Assembly (NCBI RefSeq): GCF_900113045.1
Contig: NZ_FONY01000026.1
Location: 18,496-82,495 of the forward strand
Length of the DNA: 64,000 bases
From: Thermoflexibacter ruber
GTDB lineage: Bacteria; Bacteroidota; Bacteroidia; Cytophagales; Thermoflexibacteraceae
Reading direction: 5' to 3'
Shown: in pieces, positions 43,401 through 50,994 of the stretch
How the letters are laid out: every line of letters begins with the position of its first letter
How positions within the stretch are numbered: position 1 is the stretch's first letter
Notes under the pieces: generated by a model
Seen by the model: the letters and a program-made list of their open reading frames with translations, nothing else
What the model was told of the DNA's origin: nothing
The model's database searches: none
Translations under genes and position numbers: made by a program

Positions 43401-44831
43401 CTAACTTTCCAACAACTCACTCATTATCTTCTTATCATCAAAAGGATACTTTATTCCCTTGATTTCCTGATAGTTCTCGTGCCCTTTGCCAGCGACCAAG
43501 ATGATGTCGTTTGGTTGTGCCATTTTTACTGCTTCTGCTAAGGCTTCTTTTCTATCTGTCATTACAAGCGTCTTATCTTCAGCGTCTTGTGGCACTCCTT
43601 TTTTCATGTCTTCTAATATCGCTTCGGGTTCTTCAAATCGTGGGTTGTCCGAAGTAAGTATCACTTTATCAGAGAGTTCACAAGCTATTTTTGCCATGAT
43701 AGGTCGTTTGGTCGCATCTCTATTTCCGCCACAACCCACTACAGTAATGACTTTTTCCTTTCCTGTTCTCGTTTTTTGTATATTTTCCAACACATTTTTC
43801 AGTGCGTCAGGTGTATGAGCATAGTCAATGATAGCAAACACCTTATTTTTGCCTATCACCTTGTCAAATCGCCCTGCCGCAGGTTCTATGTTAGACAAGA
43901 TTTCTAAGACTTTACTTTTCTCTTCGCCCAATAAAACTGCCGCCGCATAAATGCCAAGCAAATTGTAAGCATTGAAGCTACCAGAAAGTTTGAACCAAAC
44001 TCTTTGATTGTCAATTTCTAATTCAAGTCCTTCAAAGGTATTGGCAATAATTTTTGCTTTGAAATCTGCCATAGAGTTCAGTGCAAAAGTATGGTGTTTG
44101 CCTTTGCAGTTTTGCAACATGACTAAGCCATTTTTATCGTCTTTATTGACTAAGGCAAAGGCATTTTCCTCCAAATTGTCAAAGAACATCTTTTTGGCTT
44201 TCAAATACTCTGCAAAGGTTTTGTGAAAATCCAAGTGGTCATGCGTAATATTAGAAAACATTGCACCTGAGTACTTTATACCTGCAACTCTGTGCTGGGC
44301 TAAGGCATGAGAGCTGACTTCCATGAATACATGAGTACATTTTCTTTCTGCCATCAATGCCAGCAACTTATTCAGTTCCAAAGCGTCAGGGGTGGTATAG
44401 TTAGTTGGGATAACTTCCTCATCTATACGGTTTTCAATCGTAGAAATCAAACCTACCTTGTATCCCAACTCCCTAAATAAGCGGTAAAGAAGTGTTACAG
44501 TCGTCGTTTTTCCATTTGTCCCCGTGATACCCACCAATTTGAGTTTTTCAGAGGGATTGTCGTAAAAATTGCTTGCCATCATGCCCAAAGCAGCAGCAGA
44601 ATTTTGGACTTTTATTATTACCGCCCCACCGAAACCTTCTCCCTCGGGGAGGGTTTTAAGGGCATTTTGTTCTTCTAAAACTATGGCTACTGCTCCACTC
44701 TCTATTGCTTTGCTGATGAACTGGTGCCCGTCAGACTGCAAACCTTTGACAGCGACAAACACATCTCCCTGCTGAACTTTGCGTGAATCAAACCGTACCT
44801 GATTGATTACTAAGTCCGTGGCTCCCTGCAA
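43401..44831 (-). CDS. murE: UDP-MurNAc-tripeptide synthetase MurE (mDAP type)
   Basis: The 476-residue ligase adds meso-diaminopimelate to UDP-MurNAc-L-Ala-D-Glu. The ATP loop GITGTNGKTTT, the FMEVSSHALAQHRV region and DNPRFEEP (395-398) are seen; DNPR indicates mDAP rather than lysine. The TTG at 44831 is the only canonical start, but 15 in-frame upstream residues (IQNLKNILTNIPHQV) look like the lost MurE N-terminus and would place DNPR at 410-413, near the E. coli 413-416. The frame is closed by TAA at 44888-44886, so the true start may be ATT at 44876. Confidence 0.95.
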   Translation of the reverse strand: MQGATDLVINQVRFDSRKVQQGDVFVAVKGLQSDGHQFISKAIESGAVAIVLEEQNALKTLPEGEGFGGAVIIKVQNSAAALGMMASNFYDNPSEKLKLVGITGTNGKTTTVTLLYRLFRELGYKVGLISTIENRIDEEVIPTNYTTPDALELNKLLALMAERKCTHVFMEVSSHALAQHRVAGIKYSGAMFSNITHDHLDFHKTFAEYLKAKKMFFDNLEENAFALVNKDDKNGLVMLQNCKGKHHTFALNSMADFKAKIIANTFEGLELEIDNQRVWFKLSGSFNAYNLLGIYAAAVLLGEEKSKVLEILSNIEPAAGRFDKVIGKNKVFAIIDYAHTPDALKNVLENIQKTRTGKEKVITVVGCGGNRDATKRPIMAKIACELSDKVILTSDNPRFEEPEAILEDMKKGVPQDAEDKTLVMTDRKEALAEAVKMAQPNDIILVAGKGHENYQEIKGIKYPFDDKKIMSELLES

Positions 44832-45004
44832 AACTTGGTGAGGGATATTAGTTAATATGTTTTTTAAATTTTGAATAACTAATTTTTAATTACAAATGAC
44901 TAATCTTAATCTGGAATCTTTAAATGTGGAATCTGAAATTATTTTAATTCTTAATTTTTCATTCCAGATTCCAGATTATGTATTTCATTCCAGATTTTTA
45001 AACT

Positions 45005-45391
45005 TTAAAGAGCATATTTGCCAACTAAGTAAAATATCAGACCCAAAACCAAAGCACCGCCACCAGAGATATAGCCTACACCAATACCTAAGATGCCCAA
45101 AACTATCGCTACTAAGCCTACAATAATGAGAATCAAGCCGATAGTGGTAAATAAGCCAGCAATATCACCTGCATTTTTAGCTTTTGCATCTTTGATTTTT
45201 TTGCTTATTTTAGCAAGTTTACTTTTAAACTTATTAATCGCTTTTTGCTCTTTGGCATTTTGGGCTTGATAAGTACCGTTCACAATGCTTTCCAGCTTTT
45301 GCTGTGCCGCTACTGTTTCAGGATTTGTTGCGCTTGCAAAAGCAGTGAAATTCAATAAGATACATAAAAGAAAACCAATTATTTTTCTCAT
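45005..45391 (-). CDS. Exported membrane protein of unknown function
   Basis: The 128-residue protein has a signal peptide (first ~22 residues, FLLCILLNFTAFASA), a lysine-rich helical segment (about 27-75) and a Gly-rich hydrophobic C-terminal half with two likely membrane helices (LILIIVGLVAIVLGILGIG and GALVLGLIFYLVGKYAL). No family function is known to me. It sits between ftsI and murE, where no gene is expected in the cluster, and is flanked by GGAATCTGGAAT-type repeats. Confidence 0.65.
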   Translation of the reverse strand: MRKIIGFLLCILLNFTAFASATNPETVAAQQKLESIVNGTYQAQNAKEQKAINKFKSKLAKISKKIKDAKAKNAGDIAGLFTTIGLILIIVGLVAIVLGILGIGVGYISGGGALVLGLIFYLVGKYAL

Positions 45392-45497
45392 ACTGTTAAG
45401 TGTTTAATGATTAATAATGAATTATTGTTGAAAGCAAAAGTGAATTACTATTCTTAATTTGAAATTTGATTTTTAAAACTTTTTGTTCCAGATTTTC

Positions 45498-47594
45498 TTA
45501 CCCCAACCTCAAATGTATTTTCTGTCCTTTTTGCAATCTTGCTCCTATTGCTAAGGACTGTGTTAGCACTTTTCCTTTTCCCGAGAAACTCACTTTCAAG
45601 CCCTTATTTTCTAACAAAAAGATAGCATCTCTTAAGCTCATACCTACCACAGAAGGAACGGTTGCGCCCTTGACAGGATTGGCTACCCACTTCAGCGTGT
45701 CGCCTCTGAGCCTACCATGTACCCAATCTTCTTTGGTATAAGAAAGATTGAACAAGCCTAACTCATTACACAAGTACCTCAATTCTTGGTGATTACCTGA
45801 TTTTACCACAGGAAAATCACTTACTTTTTCGCCCAATTCCATGACGTTTTCCTCTATGTAGTGCTTGTAGGCAAAATCTGCAATTTCTCTGAACACTGGT
45901 GCCGCTACTACCCCTCCATAACGCCCTGCTTCTATCGGGTCGTCTATGACTACTATGCAAGAATACTTTGGCTTGTCAGAAGGAAAATAACCTACAAAAG
46001 AGGTATAGTGTCTTTCTGTATATTCCTTATTCTCAACTTTTTCCGCTGTTCCTGTCTTTCCTGCAATCTTGTAGGGCGCGCCTTTGATGTGGTTGGCTGT
46101 TCCTCTTTCTACTACACCTTCCATGAGTTTTCGCATGACTTCCAAGGTATAGTCAGAGCAGATTTTCTTGTTTAAAATTTTAGGGGTAAATTCATCAATC
46201 GTATTGTTAGCGTAAAGTGTCCTGCGTACTAAAATGGGTTGCATCAGTTTGCCTTTGTTGGCAAGAGCATTGCAAAACATCAAGGTATGCAAGGGGGTCA
46301 ATTTGGTTTCGTAACCTACCGACATCCAAGGGAGTGTAGCTCCACTCCAAGTAGGGTCGGTCAAGGTTTTGATATAAGGCTTATTTTCCCCTACCAATTG
46401 AAAATCAGTGGCTTGCATTAGTCCAAACTTTGCCATATAGTCTAAGAACTTTTGAGGCTCTTTACGGAAATATTTGAAAACTAATTTAGAAATACCAATA
46501 TTAGAAGAACGTTCAAAAACCTGTTGTACGTTAATTTTTCCATGCCCACCTTTGCGGGGGTCGGTCATCACTGCATTTTCAAAAAATTGGTACGTTCCAT
46601 TGCCTGTTTCTACGGTATCGTTCAAATTTAGCTCGCCGTCAGCCTCTTCTAACAAAGCTGTCATAGTAAAAATTTTAAAAGTCGACCCTGGCTCTGCCAA
46701 ATTTAAAGCGTAATTGTTGTTTTCAGTATATTCTCCCTTTTCGTTTCGCCCCAAATTTGCCATTGCCTTGATTTCCCCAGTTTCTACCTCCATTAGGATT
46801 GCTGTGCCAAACTTAGCTTTGTGTTGTAAAAGGGCTTTGCGAAGGGCATCTTCTGTTTTCTCTTGCAAATCAACATTTAGCGTGGTTTCTATGTCAATCC
46901 CGTCCTCTGGACGAATATAAGAACCATCATTGACGGGTTTCCACTGTTCGCCTACTATTTTCTGGAAAATTGCCTGTCCGTCTGTGCCACCTAAAACCTT
47001 ATTAAAACTATATTCTAAGCCTTTTCCTCTTACCTCTCCTGTTGAATCGTAAGTTACAAAACCTAAGGTTCGCCTTGCCAACTCATCAAAAAGTTTGTAA
47101 CGCTTTTCTGTTTTCTCAAAAATGCCTCCTCCTTTGAAGCCCTCTCGGAAAATAGGGAAAGTTTCTATTTTCTTTTTTGTATGATAGTCTATCAGTTCTT
47201 TGGAAATCAGCTTATAACGCCTTTTTTCCAAGCGCGCCAATCGTAACTCTTTGGTCAAGTCTGCCGCATTTTTATCCTTAAAAATCGTAGCCAACAAGAT
47301 ACCCAAGGAGTCCACTCCTGTATCAAAAATATTGTCCGTTGCCAGCATAGGGTCAATCGCTACCTTGTAGAAAGGCAGGGAAGTAACCAACAGCGTACCG
47401 TCATCAGCCAAGATATTGCCTCTATTGGCTTTGATGACTCTGTATTCCAATCCGTTTTCTTTTTCCTTCTTCGCCCAATAGTCCCCTTCCATGACTTGCA
47501 GGTAAAAAATTCTACCTAAGACTGCCAAGCCAAAAGCCGACATGAGCAAAAAAGCGATACGGACACGCAACAATATGGATTCACGAATGCCCAA
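45498..47594 (-). CDS. ftsI: Septal transpeptidase FtsI (PBP3) with PASTA domain
   Basis: The 698-residue class B PBP crosslinks septal peptidoglycan in complex with FtsW. It has an N-terminal membrane helix (VRIAFLLMSAFGLAVL), a dimerisation domain and a transpeptidase with the nucleophile Ser 304 in EPGSTFKIFT, SSN in FERSSNIGISK and the KTG in IAGKTGTAEKVEN. The last ~60 residues (ATVPSVVGMSLRDAIFLLEN ... KIHLRLG) form a PASTA domain, as in SpoVD-type and Bacteroidota FtsI. It lies downstream of ftsL. Confidence 0.96.
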   Translation of the reverse strand: MGIRESILLRVRIAFLLMSAFGLAVLGRIFYLQVMEGDYWAKKEKENGLEYRVIKANRGNILADDGTLLVTSLPFYKVAIDPMLATDNIFDTGVDSLGILLATIFKDKNAADLTKELRLARLEKRRYKLISKELIDYHTKKKIETFPIFREGFKGGGIFEKTEKRYKLFDELARRTLGFVTYDSTGEVRGKGLEYSFNKVLGGTDGQAIFQKIVGEQWKPVNDGSYIRPEDGIDIETTLNVDLQEKTEDALRKALLQHKAKFGTAILMEVETGEIKAMANLGRNEKGEYTENNNYALNLAEPGSTFKIFTMTALLEEADGELNLNDTVETGNGTYQFFENAVMTDPRKGGHGKINVQQVFERSSNIGISKLVFKYFRKEPQKFLDYMAKFGLMQATDFQLVGENKPYIKTLTDPTWSGATLPWMSVGYETKLTPLHTLMFCNALANKGKLMQPILVRRTLYANNTIDEFTPKILNKKICSDYTLEVMRKLMEGVVERGTANHIKGAPYKIAGKTGTAEKVENKEYTERHYTSFVGYFPSDKPKYSCIVVIDDPIEAGRYGGVVAAPVFREIADFAYKHYIEENVMELGEKVSDFPVVKSGNHQELRYLCNELGLFNLSYTKEDWVHGRLRGDTLKWVANPVKGATVPSVVGMSLRDAIFLLENKGLKVSFSGKGKVLTQSLAIGARLQKGQKIHLRLG

Positions 47595-47734
47595 GGTTAA
47601 ATTTCGGTTAAGTTTATTAATTACTAATTAAAATGACTAATTTTATATAGTCAAGTTATTCGTAATGAATGGTTTATATTGTAAAAGGATATATTTAAAA
47701 CAAAACGATATTGATAGTAATTACTCATTAGTAA

Positions 47735-48097
47735 TTAGTCATTATTTTTAATCACCTTATACACAGGTTTTTCATTCTCTATCAATCCAAAACCGCTCAC
47801 TTTTTGGCGAATCACACTGCGCTTGCCCTGCAAAATCAAAGTTGCCTTCATATTGGTATAATCTGTTCTTAGTAGCTCTACTTCTTTTTGTAACTTATTG
47901 ATTTTACGAATATTTCTTTCTGCATAATGTACGTTAGCAATGTAAACTACCCCACATACTGCAGTGAGCATAATGTACCCATACATTTTGTTGGTGAACT
48001 TCCAAGTTCTCCAATCGAGGTTTAGTTTCAAGCCTTCTGAATTAAACTGAAACTTTTTTTCCTCTTTTAACTGCGATTTTGGAATATTTGCGTACAT
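47735..48097 (-). CDS. ftsL: FtsL-like divisome protein
   Basis: The 120-residue bitopic protein has a cytoplasmic N-terminus, one membrane helix (about 38-57, YGYIMLTAVCGVVYIANVHY) and a short leucine-zipper-like periplasmic helix (IRKINKLQKEVELLRTDY). Sequence conservation of FtsL is low; the identity rests on the topology and the position directly before ftsI. FtsL with FtsQ and FtsB activates FtsWI. Upstream lies the DUF5615 gene, an insertion between rsmH and ftsL. Confidence 0.85.
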   Translation of the reverse strand: MYANIPKSQLKEEKKFQFNSEGLKLNLDWRTWKFTNKMYGYIMLTAVCGVVYIANVHYAERNIRKINKLQKEVELLRTDYTNMKATLILQGKRSVIRQKVSGFGLIENEKPVYKVIKNND

Positions 48098-48153
48098 ATT
48101 TGATTATGAGTTATTAATTATTAATTATGAATGAAATACAAGTGAATCATAAG

Positions 48154-48519
48154 TTATAAGTTGTCTTTTGTAATCACAATGCTATCATTATTTATTTCTA
48201 TCATACATTTCCCACTGTCCATGTAAGTTTGAAAAGTAGATAGATTTTCCTCAAAAATTTGTATCAATTCCTTATTAGAAATATTACCTAAATTCACTTT
48301 AATTAGTTTTTGAGGTGTATTTCTCAATAAATAACTCTCTTTAAAATCGGCATCTTTACTTATCAAAGTGTAATTATTATTATCTACAAATTCTGCTATT
48401 TTACTATCTTTGGTAAACCAACTATCTAAAATATCGTTTACGTGTGTCGCTTCTATTCCTTTGGAAATCAAAAAATTTACTAATTTATAAGCGATATGCA
48501 CATCACAAAGTATTTTCAT
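48154..48519 (-). CDS. DUF5615 PIN-like protein (putative toxin)
   Basis: The 121-residue protein is a PIN-like nuclease-fold protein of the DUF5615 family: KILCDVHIAYKLVNFL begins with the first acidic residue, EATHVNDILDSWFTKDSKIA has a conserved segment, and NNYTLISKDADFKESYLL carries the second acidic motif. Such proteins are paired with DUF433 proteins and predicted to be RNase toxins. Its ATG overlaps the stop of the DUF433 gene by one base (TAATG), a typical antitoxin-first arrangement. Toxin activity is inferred. Confidence 0.85.
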   Translation of the reverse strand: MKILCDVHIAYKLVNFLISKGIEATHVNDILDSWFTKDSKIAEFVDNNNYTLISKDADFKESYLLRNTPQKLIKVNLGNISNKELIQIFEENLSTFQTYMDSGKCMIEINNDSIVITKDNL

Positions 48520-48767
48520 TATGCCGCCATTTTAAATGTTTTGATGGTCATACCTGACATTAATAATTTTGCATAATGCAAACACGCCAAAATATCTTGT
48601 TTCTCTAATTCGGGGTGGTCTTCTAAAATATCTGCGACTGTCATTTCAGAAGAAAGCATATCAAAAATTACTTCCACAGGCCACCTCATGCCCCTGATAC
48701 ATGGTTTCCCATGACATATTTCAGGGTCAATCGTAATTCTTTCTAATAATAAATTATTGGTAATCAT
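48519..48767 (-). CDS. DUF433 antitoxin-like protein
   Basis: The 82-residue protein is a compact helix-turn-helix-like DUF433 member; the signature is ITIDPEICHGKPCIRGMRWP followed by VEVIFDMLSSEMTVADILED and HPELEKQDILACLHYA. These small proteins precede DUF5615 PIN-like genes and are considered their antitoxins and operon repressors. ATG 48767 is preferred to an in-frame upstream start, since the family sequence begins LLLERITIDPEI. The gene lies just after rsmH in the dcw cluster. Confidence 0.85.
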   Translation of the reverse strand: MITNNLLLERITIDPEICHGKPCIRGMRWPVEVIFDMLSSEMTVADILEDHPELEKQDILACLHYAKLLMSGMTIKTFKMAA

Positions 48768-48843
48768 ATTATTAATTGGTTTTAACTTTGACTTTATTAT
48801 ACTTATTAAAACTTGATATTTCACTTAAAAATTCATCTGCTTC

Positions 48844-48876
48844 GTTTCTAAATAATGGAATTGCTAACGGAATTTT
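48844..48876 (+). repeat. Dispersed hairpin repeat, partial copy D
   Basis: TTTCTAAATAATGGAATT followed by GCTAACGGAATTTT parallels the TTTCTACCACCAATATTGAAT and CCCTAACGGGATTTT end of copy A. Only the distal third of the repeat is present. Confidence 0.4.
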
Positions 48877-48954
48877 TTAAATTTCTAATGATTTGTATTT
48901 CAATTATTTTTAATTCCAGATTTCTAATTCTGTATTTAATTTGTAATTAATCAT

Positions 48955-49869
48955 TCATAATTTCTCTGCTATTCTCAGTTTCCCACTTCTCGCTCTCGGA
49001 TTGGCTTTGATTTCCTCCTCGCTTGCTTCTATGGGCTTGCGGTTTACAGCTTCTAAGGGCTTGATTTCGTTGCCATAAAAGTCTTTTTCTACTTCTCCAT
49101 GAAATTTTCCTTTGCCTATATAATTTTTTACTAACCTATCTTCCAAAGAATGATAAGAAATGACTACTAATCTCCCCCCAACTTTCAGTATTTCAGCACT
49201 TTGCACCAGCATCTCCTCTAAGGCTTTCATTTCTTCGTTTACCTCTATTCGCAAGGCTTGGAACACTTGGGCGAAGTATTTGAACTCTGCGCCTCTGGGT
49301 GCGTACCTTTGCAAGATATTTTTCAAATCTTGGGTAGATACTATCTCTTTCTTAATGCGCTCTGTCACAATTGCCTGCGCCAGAGTTCTTGCATTTTTTA
49401 TCTCGCCGTACATTCCCAAAATCCTATGTAAGTCCTTTTCAGAATACTTGGCTATCAGGTCTTTGGCTGAGAAATCTTGCTGCTGATTCATTCGCATATC
49501 CAATGCTCCATCAAAGCGAGTAGAAAACCCTCTGCTTGCTTCGTCTATTTGGTGCGAAGAAATCCCCAAATCTGCCAAAATCCCATCTACTTGACTGATT
49601 TTGTAGAGTTTGAGGTACTTTTTCAAATATCTAAAATTCGCCTTGATAAATTGAAATTTCGGATTGTCAAAGAACGGATTATCTTTATTTCGTGCATTTG
49701 CCTCTGCGTCATCATCTTGGTCAAAAGCAAACAATTTTCCCTTGTCTAAGTGCCTCAGAATCTCCTTGCTATGCCCACCACCACCAAAAGTCAAATCCAC
49801 ATACACGCCATCGGGCTTTATTGTCAGTCCTTCTATGCTCTCTTTTAATAAAACAGGTATGTGGTACAT
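48955..49869 (-). CDS. rsmH: 16S rRNA (cytosine1402-N4)-methyltransferase
   Basis: The 304-residue SAM enzyme methylates C1402 in the 16S P-site. The N-terminal MYHIPVLLKESIEGL, YVDLTFGGGGHSKEIL (SAM motif), ADLGISSHQIDEASRGFSTR and VISYHSLEDRLVKNYI are all characteristic of MraW/RsmH. It is the second gene of the dcw cluster, 109 bp after mraZ, in a conserved position. After it comes the DUF433/DUF5615 insertion and then ftsL. Confidence 0.97.
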   Translation of the reverse strand: MYHIPVLLKESIEGLTIKPDGVYVDLTFGGGGHSKEILRHLDKGKLFAFDQDDDAEANARNKDNPFFDNPKFQFIKANFRYLKKYLKLYKISQVDGILADLGISSHQIDEASRGFSTRFDGALDMRMNQQQDFSAKDLIAKYSEKDLHRILGMYGEIKNARTLAQAIVTERIKKEIVSTQDLKNILQRYAPRGAEFKYFAQVFQALRIEVNEEMKALEEMLVQSAEILKVGGRLVVISYHSLEDRLVKNYIGKGKFHGEVEKDFYGNEIKPLEAVNRKPIEASEEEIKANPRARSGKLRIAEKL

Positions 49870-49978
49870 TTTTTTAATTACTAATGATTAATGACTAATT
49901 ACATTTATCTGTTTTTATATTTGCAAATACTTCACTAACAAGCGATTAGTAATTATTAATTCGTCATTAGTTATTCTG

Positions 49979-50419
49979 TCAGTTTCCTAAAACTTTCTGA
50001 GCCATTTGAGAAAACTCCTGCTGGTCTTTGATTAAGAAATTCTCATAACTTTCTGGATTCCAAATCTCTATGCGGTTGCCAAGCCCCACCAAAATCACGT
50101 CTTTCTCTATGCTGGCAAACTTCATCATACTTTTGGGGACGATAAAACGCCCGTTTCCGTCAAGTTCCAACTCTGTATTCCCTCTCAAAAAGTTACGTTG
50201 GAAGTTCCTGTATTCTTCATTAAACTCATTTAGTCCTGCTACCTTGTCAAACACTTTTTTCCATTCAGAGTAGGGGTATAAAACCAAGCAAGGTTCAAAC
50301 CCCCTCATTAGCACGATGTTATCTCCTGTTTCAGGAGGCAAAGCTGCTTTCAGCTTGGTGGGTAGCACCAATCTGCCCTTCGCATCGAGGGTAGCTTCGT
50401 ATTCTCCTGAGAAAAACAT
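49979..50419 (-). CDS. mraZ: Transcriptional regulator MraZ
   Basis: The 146-residue protein has two SpoVT/AbrB-like DNA-binding repeats: FSGEYEATLDAKGRLVLPTK at the N-terminus and NTELELDGNGRFIVPKSMM in the second half. MraZ forms a ring and represses or tunes the dcw cluster in other bacteria by binding direct repeats with 10-bp spacing. It is the first gene of the cluster. Three CCAC (GTGG on the coding strand) repeats with exactly that spacing lie about 240 bp upstream, next to a promoter. Confidence 0.97.
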   Translation of the reverse strand: MFFSGEYEATLDAKGRLVLPTKLKAALPPETGDNIVLMRGFEPCLVLYPYSEWKKVFDKVAGLNEFNEEYRNFQRNFLRGNTELELDGNGRFIVPKSMMKFASIEKDVILVGLGNRIEIWNPESYENFLIKDQQEFSQMAQKVLGN

Positions 50420-50464
50420 CTTGAAAAGTGATGAATTTTTAGTTATGAGTTACTATTTTCTTTT

Positions 50465-50526
50465 TTCTACCACTAAGAGACACAAAGTATTTTTATTAGT
50501 GAGATTTGAGTGTTTTTGTGGTAGAA
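50465..50526. repeat. Inverted repeat TTCTACCAC ... GTGGTAGAA in the mraZ leader
   Basis: TTCTACCAC (50465-50473) and GTGGTAGAA (50518-50526) are a perfect 9-bp inverted repeat around 44 nt containing CACTAAGAGACACAAAG. It lies between the putative mraZ transcription start and the ATG, so it would form a long-looped hairpin in the leader RNA. Confidence 0.5.
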
Positions 50527-50627
50527 TATCATGCGTTTTTACAGTATTCCAACTTTCAGTAAAATAGCAGTTAATCAAGACTTATTGAAAGTATTACTTG
50601 AATACACTACCGTTATATTACTAAACA

Positions 50628-50657
50628 CAAACATAATAATTTAAATCAAAAAATCAA
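50628..50657 (-). promoter_or_regulatory. Putative promoter of the mraZ/dcw cluster
   Basis: On the minus strand TTG (50657-50655) is followed after exactly 19 nt by TATGTTTG (50635-50628), the best match to the TTG-N19-TAnnTTTG promoter pattern in the window. A start near 50621 would give a ~200-nt leader before mraZ (50419). Confidence 0.65.
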
Positions 50658-50681
50658 CCACTTTTTCCCACTTTTTTCCAC
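50658..50681 (-). promoter_or_regulatory. Three direct repeats, putative MraZ boxes
   Basis: CCAC occurs at 50658, 50668 and 50678, i.e. GTGG repeated with a strict 10-nt period and A-rich spacers on the coding strand. E. coli MraZ binds three TGGGN repeats spaced by 5 nt (10-nt period). Here the block touches the TTG element of the mraZ promoter, which fits autoregulation. Confidence 0.65.
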
Positions 50682-50920
50682 TTTTTATTAAAATTTTTAA
50701 AAAATGAGTGGTTTTACCTCTTTTTTTTGCCCTTTGAGAATGAGTAGTTTAGGTTTGAAGTTAAAGTAATGCTTTAACTTAGTAAAGATAAAACAATGAT
50801 TTTTATTACATTAAAAAATATAACTTAAATTTTTAATTTAATATTGATTTTTGTTAAATAAAAAAGGAAGGCTTTTAAAAGGTGGAAATCTTAGGAAGGA
50901 GAGCAGCTAATAGGTGCAAT

Positions 50921-50966
50921 AAAAAACATAAACCTTTGCAAGTTTTATTACTTGGCAAAGGTTTAT
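50921..50966 (-). terminator. Intrinsic terminator after the ABC permease gene
   Basis: ATAAACCTTTGC (50928-50939) and GCAAAGGTTTAT (50955-50966) form a perfect 12-bp stem extended by AAG/CTT; on the minus strand a T run (50927-50921) follows. It lies 28 nt after the stop at 50995. The spacer 50690-50920 beyond it holds nothing recognisable. Confidence 0.85.
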
Positions 50967-50994
50967 CCTTAAAATAGTTTAATTCTCTATTTTT

